Positions 58,579 to 64,000 of a stretch of 64,000 nucleotides of DNA are shown here, one piece after another; position 1 is the stretch's first letter; every line of letters starts with the position of its first letter. Origin of the DNA: Allobosea sp. 67-29 (GTDB lineage Bacteria > Pseudomonadota > Alphaproteobacteria > Rhizobiales > Beijerinckiaceae); the NCBI RefSeq assembly GCF_001898115.1, contig NZ_MKSQ01000014.1, positions 311,582 to 375,581 of the forward strand. Reading direction: 5' to 3'. A program made the position numbers and the translations under genes. The notes below the pieces were generated by a model that saw only the letters and a list, made by a program, of their open reading frames with translations, had not been told where the DNA came from and ran no database searches.

Positions 58579-60930
58579 GTGAGCGTGGCCGCACATCCTC
58601 GACTGAAGATTTGGCTTGCGGTCGGCTTCCTCATAGCAGGAGCCTGCGCGGCTCGATCCGCGGCGGACGAAGAGGTCACCATAGCGTCCGGCACCTTGCG
58701 CGGTGCCGCGGCCGACGGGGTCGTCCGCTTCAAGGGGATACCCTTCGCGGAACCCCCGGTCGGGACCTTGCGTTGGCGCGCGCCGCGGCCGGCCAAGCGA
58801 TGGGATGGGGTCCGAGACGCAACCGCCTTCGGTCCGTCCTGCATGCAGACCGACGACCTCATCAAGTCCGAGGACTGCCTGACGCTCAACGTCTGGCGCC
58901 CGGCGAAGGCCGACGCGCCACTGCCTGTCATGGTCTGGATCTACGGCGGGGCCCTCGCGCATGGCAACACGCCGCAATATCCGATGGAGGCCCTCGCCGC
59001 CCAAGGCGTCGTTGCGGTGAGCATGAACTACCGGATGGGGCGGCTCGGCTTCTTCGCTCACCCGGCGCTCGCGGCAGAGGCGCCCGAGGAACCGCGAGGC
59101 AACTACGGCTTCCTCGATCAGCTCGCCGCCTTGCGGTGGGTTCAGCAGAACATCGTGGCGTTTGGAGGCGATCCCGCCAAGGTGACCATCTTCGGCGAAA
59201 GCGCCGGTGGCGGTTCCGTCATGGCGCATATGATCTCGCCCCTGTCGCGTGGCCTGTTCCGCGCCGCGATCCTGCAGTCTCCCGGTGTTCCGACCGCGCG
59301 CGAAAAGGTGCTCCCCCTGACCGCGCTCGCCGACGCTGAGGGACGCGCCATCGCCTATGCCCGGTCGGTCGGCATCGACGATGACGGCTTGCAGGGGCTC
59401 GCCGCGCTTCGGGCGCTCCCGGCCGACAAGCTGGTTGAAGGGGCCTCGGCGCCTCTGGTGCTGGCCGGCATGTCGAGCGGACTGCCGGTGGTCGGCGTCT
59501 CCGGATCGATCCTGGACGGGCGCTTTCTCACCGAGACGCCGGAGGCGGCGTTTGCGGCGGGCCGTCAAGCCAAGGTGCCGGTCATTGTGGGCGCCAACAA
59601 CCGCGACCTCGGCATCGGCTCCGTGCGCAGCAAGGAAGACCTGTTTGCGCTCTTCGGCGATCTCGCCGCGGAAGCCCGCCGGCGATACGACCCGCAGGGA
59701 AGCGAGAGCTTCGACGAACTGAAGCAGCAGATCCTTGCAGACAAGACGCTGGTCGAACCATCTCGGCACTTGGCGGACGAGATGGTACGGGCCGGACAGC
59801 CGACATGGTGGTACCGCTTCTCCTATGTGGCGGAGGCGCTGCGCGGCGATCCCAAGTGGAAAGGGACGCTGCATGGCTTCGAGATACCCTATGTGTTCGA
59901 CATTCCTGCCGCGGTGGTGCGAGACAAGGTGACAGACGCGGACAAAGCCATGGGAAATCTCGCCAGTGCCTACTGGGTGGCGTTCGCGAAGTCGTCCGAT
60001 CCGAACGGTGGCGGCCGCCCAACCTGGCCGCAGCACGATCCGGCGAAAGACGAAGTGATCGACTTCACGAATGCGGGCGTCATAGTCGGACCGGACCCTC
60101 TTCGGCCCCGGCTCGACCTGTGGAAGGCCGTCCAAGAGCGCAGGCCAGCCTTTGCCATGGCAGGGGCTCCGTCCGATGTCGAGGAGTACGATGGCACCGT
60201 GGTCGCCGCTGAACAGGCGGACATCGCGCCCCGGCTCGATGCCCTGCTGAGCAAAATAAGCTTCAGGGCGGGGCAGGTGGTCCGGCAGGGTGACCTGCTG
60301 TTCGAGTTCGAGGCGAGGGAGAAAGAGCTGACGCTGGCGCTGGCCGAAGCGCGGCGGGATCAGGCCGAAGCGGACTTGCGCCTTGCCGAGGTGGCACTGA
60401 AGAATGCGCAGACCTTGAAGAAGAAGAATGTCGCGTCGGAGATGACCTTGCTGGAGGCCGAGGCGAAGCGCGACATCGCGGCCGCGCGGGCCAAGGAGGC
60501 CAAGACGAATGTGAGCCTGGCCGAACTCGCCTTGAAGCAGATGAAGCTCTACGCTTCGATCACAGGCGTGATCAGCCAGCCCTTCGTCAGCCAAGGGACC
60601 TATATTACCAAGGAAGCGCGCGAACAGAGCCGTCTGGCTACCATAGTGCAACTCGACCCGATCCGAGTCGTCGGCCGAGTGCCCTTCTCGGTCTACTTCG
60701 CGCGTCGAGACGTCTTGGGCACACCCGACAAGGCGGCGCGCCGGCTGACCTTCACGCTGCTGCTGCCGGGCGGCGAGGCATACCCTCAGCCAGGCAAATT
60801 GGTCGCCGGCAGCTATGCCTTCGACGCCGCCACGCAGACGATCGCCATCGCGGTGGAGTTCCCCAATCCGGACTACCTGCTGCGGCCGGGGCTGGAGGTT
60901 CGATTACGTTCTGCCTTCACCGCGGAATGA
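58579..60930 (+). CDS. Fusion protein: type-B carboxylesterase (N-terminal) + RND-type periplasmic adaptor/HlyD-like domain (C-terminal)
   Basis: GIPFAEPPVGTLRWRAPRP; SEDCLTLNVWRP; FGESAGGGSV; LHGFEIPYVFD. In the same frame: VEEYDGTVVAAEQADIAPRLDALLSKISFRAGQVVRQGDLLFEFEAREKELTLALAEARRDQAEADLRLAE...LYASITGVISQPFVSQGTYI...RPGLEVRLRSAF. Confidence 0.85.
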   Translation: MSVAAHPRLKIWLAVGFLIAGACAARSAADEEVTIASGTLRGAAADGVVRFKGIPFAEPPVGTLRWRAPRPAKRWDGVRDATAFGPSCMQTDDLIKSEDCLTLNVWRPAKADAPLPVMVWIYGGALAHGNTPQYPMEALAAQGVVAVSMNYRMGRLGFFAHPALAAEAPEEPRGNYGFLDQLAALRWVQQNIVAFGGDPAKVTIFGESAGGGSVMAHMISPLSRGLFRAAILQSPGVPTAREKVLPLTALADAEGRAIAYARSVGIDDDGLQGLAALRALPADKLVEGASAPLVLAGMSSGLPVVGVSGSILDGRFLTETPEAAFAAGRQAKVPVIVGANNRDLGIGSVRSKEDLFALFGDLAAEARRRYDPQGSESFDELKQQILADKTLVEPSRHLADEMVRAGQPTWWYRFSYVAEALRGDPKWKGTLHGFEIPYVFDIPAAVVRDKVTDADKAMGNLASAYWVAFAKSSDPNGGGRPTWPQHDPAKDEVIDFTNAGVIVGPDPLRPRLDLWKAVQERRPAFAMAGAPSDVEEYDGTVVAAEQADIAPRLDALLSKISFRAGQVVRQGDLLFEFEAREKELTLALAEARRDQAEADLRLAEVALKNAQTLKKKNVASEMTLLEAEAKRDIAAARAKEAKTNVSLAELALKQMKLYASITGVISQPFVSQGTYITKEAREQSRLATIVQLDPIRVVGRVPFSVYFARRDVLGTPDKAARRLTFTLLLPGGEAYPQPGKLVAGSYAFDAATQTIAIAVEFPNPDYLLRPGLEVRLRSAFTAE

Positions 60931-61389
60931 ATGCTCGATCAAACGGCACGGTCGGGGAGGGGGCTGCTCGTTTGAGGATCGCTATGATCACCAACGCCGA
61001 GAACCGGCTTCGGATCGGGGAGGTATCGCTAGGGCGGCTTTATGACGAGGCTGGGTTGCCGGCACCGCGTGTGGCCCGTTCCCTCAAGATCGCCACTGAC
61101 GAGGCGGCCCACGCTCTGAAGTGCGGTCGCTTCGCTGCCCGGCTGATGTCGAGGTTGGCGATCAGCTCAAGAAGCGGCCGGCTATCTAGAAGCGTCGGAA
61201 AGCCCTTGCAGGCGACCGTATCCTCCGGCCGCGTACCGAGCGATGGAGTCGAAGATACGGACATGCTCCGCTGACGCCACGTAGGTTCCTCGGCGGTGGT
61301 ATCATCCGATTGCGAGCGCCTGCGAAATCTAGACCAAATTCTTTGATTACGTTAGGTTATACAGGAAGCTCAATTTTCGCGGTGACCTC

Positions 61390-62235
61390 ATGATCCGTCG
61401 CGGTTTGCTGGCGCTCGTTGTCGTCGTTTCATGGGTCAGTGGCGCTCGCGCCCAATCGGACCTGGTCAAGCGTGGCGACTATCTAGTCAATGGTCTTCTC
61501 ACCTGCGGCAACTGTCATACTCCGAAGGGTCCTTCGGGGGACATAATGGACAAGGCGTTCTCCGGTGGTCTGTCCTGGGATGAGCCACCGTTCAAGGTCA
61601 CTGCGCCGAACATTACGCCGGACAAGGAAAGCGGCATCGGAAAATACACCGACGACGAACTTAAGCAACTCCTACGCAAAGGCATCAAGCGAGACGGCAA
61701 ACGGGTCGCCATGGTTATGCCGAGCGGCTTTTATGAGGTTATGACGGATCGCGATCTCGAGGCAGTGATCGCCTATCTGCGCACGCTCAAGCCAATCAAG
61801 AATGCGGTGCCAGATCCGATCTACAAGATGGAACAGGGGCACCCAATTCCGCCGGGTGGGGAGCGCCCTTATTCAGAATCGATGCTAAGCGACCGCCTCA
61901 AGAGGGGATTTTATCTCACAACGATCGCGCACTGCATGGAGTGTCATACCCCGATGGGTCAGCGTGGCCGCGATTTCGGTGGAAAGCTAGGCGCCGGCGG
62001 CGCAGAGTTTCCCGGGCCTTGGGGCGTCTCGGTTTCCAGAAACATTACGTCCAGCAAGACCTCCGGCATCGGAGGCTGGACTGACGAAGATATCAAGCGT
62101 GCCATCACGCGCGGCATCAGCAAGGACGGTCGTAAGCTAAGCCCACCAATGGGCTACGGCTACTATGCCAACATCTCGGCTGTCGATCTCAACGCGATTA
62201 TCGCCTACCTGCGCACGGTGCCGCCCATAGACTAG
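61390..62235 (+). CDS. Secreted dihaem cytochrome c
   Basis: Signal peptide LALVVVVSWVSGARA; two CxxCH motifs (CGNCH, CMECH); RGDYLVNGLLTCGNCHTPKG. Confidence 0.92.
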   Translation: MIRRGLLALVVVVSWVSGARAQSDLVKRGDYLVNGLLTCGNCHTPKGPSGDIMDKAFSGGLSWDEPPFKVTAPNITPDKESGIGKYTDDELKQLLRKGIKRDGKRVAMVMPSGFYEVMTDRDLEAVIAYLRTLKPIKNAVPDPIYKMEQGHPIPPGGERPYSESMLSDRLKRGFYLTTIAHCMECHTPMGQRGRDFGGKLGAGGAEFPGPWGVSVSRNITSSKTSGIGGWTDEDIKRAITRGISKDGRKLSPPMGYGYYANISAVDLNAIIAYLRTVPPID

Positions 62236-62542
62236 AGCGTTTGGCTCTCTTCCATCGGCCAATATGGGTTCCTGTTCACTGGGCCGGGTGCGCAGACAAA
62301 CCTAAACCACGTTGCGACGCTTGCTCACTGGCTCAAGACTGACCGTCGTCAGCACAGGCTGAACCGCAGGTTAAAAACGAATGCAATGGGGCTCAAGACG
62401 GTCGACTATGCCGCCAACGTCTACAAATACTACGTGCCGACAGGGTGCTGCAGGAAGGGCGCGTGGCGCATTGCGAGATGGTGGCGGCATTCCCTGAAGC
62501 CGGGGAGGCAGCTATGGTCGTCACGGAGGCACTTGTGAGCGG

Positions 62543-63823
62543 ATGCGACGTCAAGCCATAGATGTCGGCCCGAGGGCAGATGCCGCACTGGCCGGCATCT
62601 TGATGATGGTCCTCGCCAGCTTTTTTGGTGCGCCTGCCCGGGCGGCAAGCAAACCACCCGTATTTCTTCGCAGTTGCTCCATCGAGCCTCCGAGCCCTAC
62701 GCCTCTCTTCTCCGGCCCCATCCGCGCCGCCAAAGATCGCGCGGCGGATGACGAGGAGGCTGATGACGATGAAGACGATATCCCGCGCGGCTTTGTTTCG
62801 CCGGGTTCCGGCACCTGCATCGCCGTGTCCGGAACGGTGAATGCCGGGCTTCAGCGCGACGACTACCACGCGAGCGCATTGGTGCGGGCGACCGGTCAGG
62901 TGCCGCCGAGCACCACGAGCCTCCCGCTGACCACGACCTTCCGGATCGAGACCGGTCAATCCGTCGGTGATGGACGTTATCTGTCGAGCGCATTCGAGTT
63001 CTCTGTCGACATCAACAGCGGAGGCAGCAGCGACCTCAGCATCGGCGAGGCGAGCGTCACGTTCGGCGAGTTCGTCTTCGGGCTGGCGGGGTCGCGCTTC
63101 GATTTCTGGGCTGGTGATGACTTCGCCTTCATTGGGCGTATCCCCAGCAGGACTGTGGCCCTCATCGGCTATAATTCACAGTTGACCGAGCAGCTTAGCC
63201 TATCGCTGTCTGCTGAGGAGGTTTTCGCCGACCGGAATCTGGCTTCCTCGGGAGCCGGACGCCAGCTTCCCGACGGCATCCTGCGCCTGCTTTACGAGAA
63301 CGGGGCGCTGAGTGTGCATGGCGCATTCGCCCTGCGAGAAGTGCCGCGTCCCGCCAATGAGAGCCTTATCGGCCGCGCAGCGGTCCTCGGTGTGACCTGG
63401 AAGGGAAAATTGCTGGCCCAGCCGCTTACGCTTACGGCTCAACTGGCGGGAGCGACGAACGCTGCCCCGTACATCGGCTCGCGGCTAGATCAGCGTACTG
63501 CCTTGCCTCTACTCGGTGGTGACGCAACAACACGCGGCTGGTCTGGGGTGGTCTCGGTCGGGCGCGGTTGGACGGATGAATGGTCGACCAATGCGTATGT
63601 TAGCCGGTATGAACTCAAAGTCCCTCAACTTGCCGGCTTGGTAGGACGGATCCGGGTTGACCGCGCCGCTGCAAACGTCGTCTGGGCGCCAATTGACGGC
63701 CTGCGGCTTGGGCTCGAAGGCTCGCTGGCGTGGCAGCAAATTGATTTGGCCAGTAACGCCCGGGCGGCTGGCCTCAGTGGTCGCCAAAGCTCGGCACAGA
63801 TCTTTTTGGAACGGACCTTCTGA
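62543..63823 (+). CDS. Alphaproteobacterial-type outer-membrane porin (N-terminus uncertain)
   Basis: IPRGFVSPGSGTCIAVSGTVNAGLQRDDY; amphipathic strands; C-terminal FLERTF. Confidence 0.78.
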   Translation: MRRQAIDVGPRADAALAGILMMVLASFFGAPARAASKPPVFLRSCSIEPPSPTPLFSGPIRAAKDRAADDEEADDDEDDIPRGFVSPGSGTCIAVSGTVNAGLQRDDYHASALVRATGQVPPSTTSLPLTTTFRIETGQSVGDGRYLSSAFEFSVDINSGGSSDLSIGEASVTFGEFVFGLAGSRFDFWAGDDFAFIGRIPSRTVALIGYNSQLTEQLSLSLSAEEVFADRNLASSGAGRQLPDGILRLLYENGALSVHGAFALREVPRPANESLIGRAAVLGVTWKGKLLAQPLTLTAQLAGATNAAPYIGSRLDQRTALPLLGGDATTRGWSGVVSVGRGWTDEWSTNAYVSRYELKVPQLAGLVGRIRVDRAAANVVWAPIDGLRLGLEGSLAWQQIDLASNARAAGLSGRQSSAQIFLERTF

Positions 63824-63844
63824 TCTCTCGGTACGACCGCCGGC

Positions 63845-63943
63845 CGGCCGGCGATTCCAGATCCGCAAGGCGATTATCGCCACGGTCTGCCAAATCCTTC
63901 AGGAAAACGGCATCAAGCTAGTGCCGATGATCCACCCCCGTTG
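63845..63943 (+). pseudogene. MscS family C-terminal tail remnant
   Basis: AGRRFQIRKAIIATVCQILQENGIKLVPMIHPR aligns with AGRQFQIRKAILAKVRLTLQENGIKLVPKPLQV at 18.99-19.1 kb. Confidence 0.75.
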
Positions 63944-64000
63944 AATTGGTCCACCCTGAAGTATGTCTTTTGGCAGACAGGAGGACCGATATGCCGAAGA
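63944..64000 (+). mobile_element. Probable left end of an IS3-family element (transposase ATG at 63991, runs off window)
   Basis: ttgaattggtccaccctgaagtatg... leader, ribosome site gaggacc and ATGCCGAAGA start resemble IS3-type left ends; abuts a truncated gene. Confidence 0.5.

Noticed and set aside
58555-60651. 698-aa minus-strand ORF opposite the esterase-adaptor gene
   Set aside because: Shadow ORF of a high-GC gene; composition is Arg/His/Gly-rich with no domain pattern, while the + frame has clear motifs
60960-61274. Possible GntR-FCD remnant (minus: EHVRIFDSIARYAAGGYGRL) or short plus ORF MITNAENRLRIGEVSLGRLYDEAGLPAPR
   Set aside because: Match is too short to call; kept only as possible decayed sequence
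1-64000. tRNA, rRNA, CRISPR arrays, prophage or known defence genes
   Set aside because: None recognised by eye on either strand; a tRNA/CRISPR scan would be needed to exclude short elements

Overview
This 64 kb high-GC window looks alphaproteobacterial, probably Hyphomicrobiales and perhaps Bosea-like (inferred from gene content only). It is dominated by transport and catabolism operons with scattered gene decay. From left to right: (1) an amino-acid ABC transporter with a PLP threonine-synthase-like enzyme and divergent LysR; (2) a reciprocal 5' truncation of a histidine kinase and a LysR gene; (3) a 2172-aa autotransporter directly downstream of a serine hydrolase gene and a GAF-LytTR regulator; (4) a decayed IS3-family element joined to a broken mscS gene; (5) an L-arabinose/D-galactose oxidative operon with a ChvE/GguAB-type ABC transporter, preceded by a YjfF-like permease remnant; (6) xthA, a cupin, small proteins and a CDF transporter; (7) two back-to-back oligopeptide-type ABC modules, separated by two LysR genes, that carry FAD amine/amino-acid oxidoreductases, an AspA/AstE-like deacylase and an octopine/nopaline dehydrogenase-family protein; (8) a TetR/peroxiredoxin/EamA/GST/YghU block; (9) a single ORF fusing a type-B carboxylesterase to an RND-type periplasmic adaptor; (10) a dihaem cytochrome c, a porin, a second MscS tail remnant and the start of another IS. 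The most unusual candidates are the esterase-adaptor fusion, the double opine-like catabolic island, the autotransporter operon, and the repeated placement of hairpins downstream of substrate-binding-protein genes. All product calls are by eye from the translations; no database search was run.
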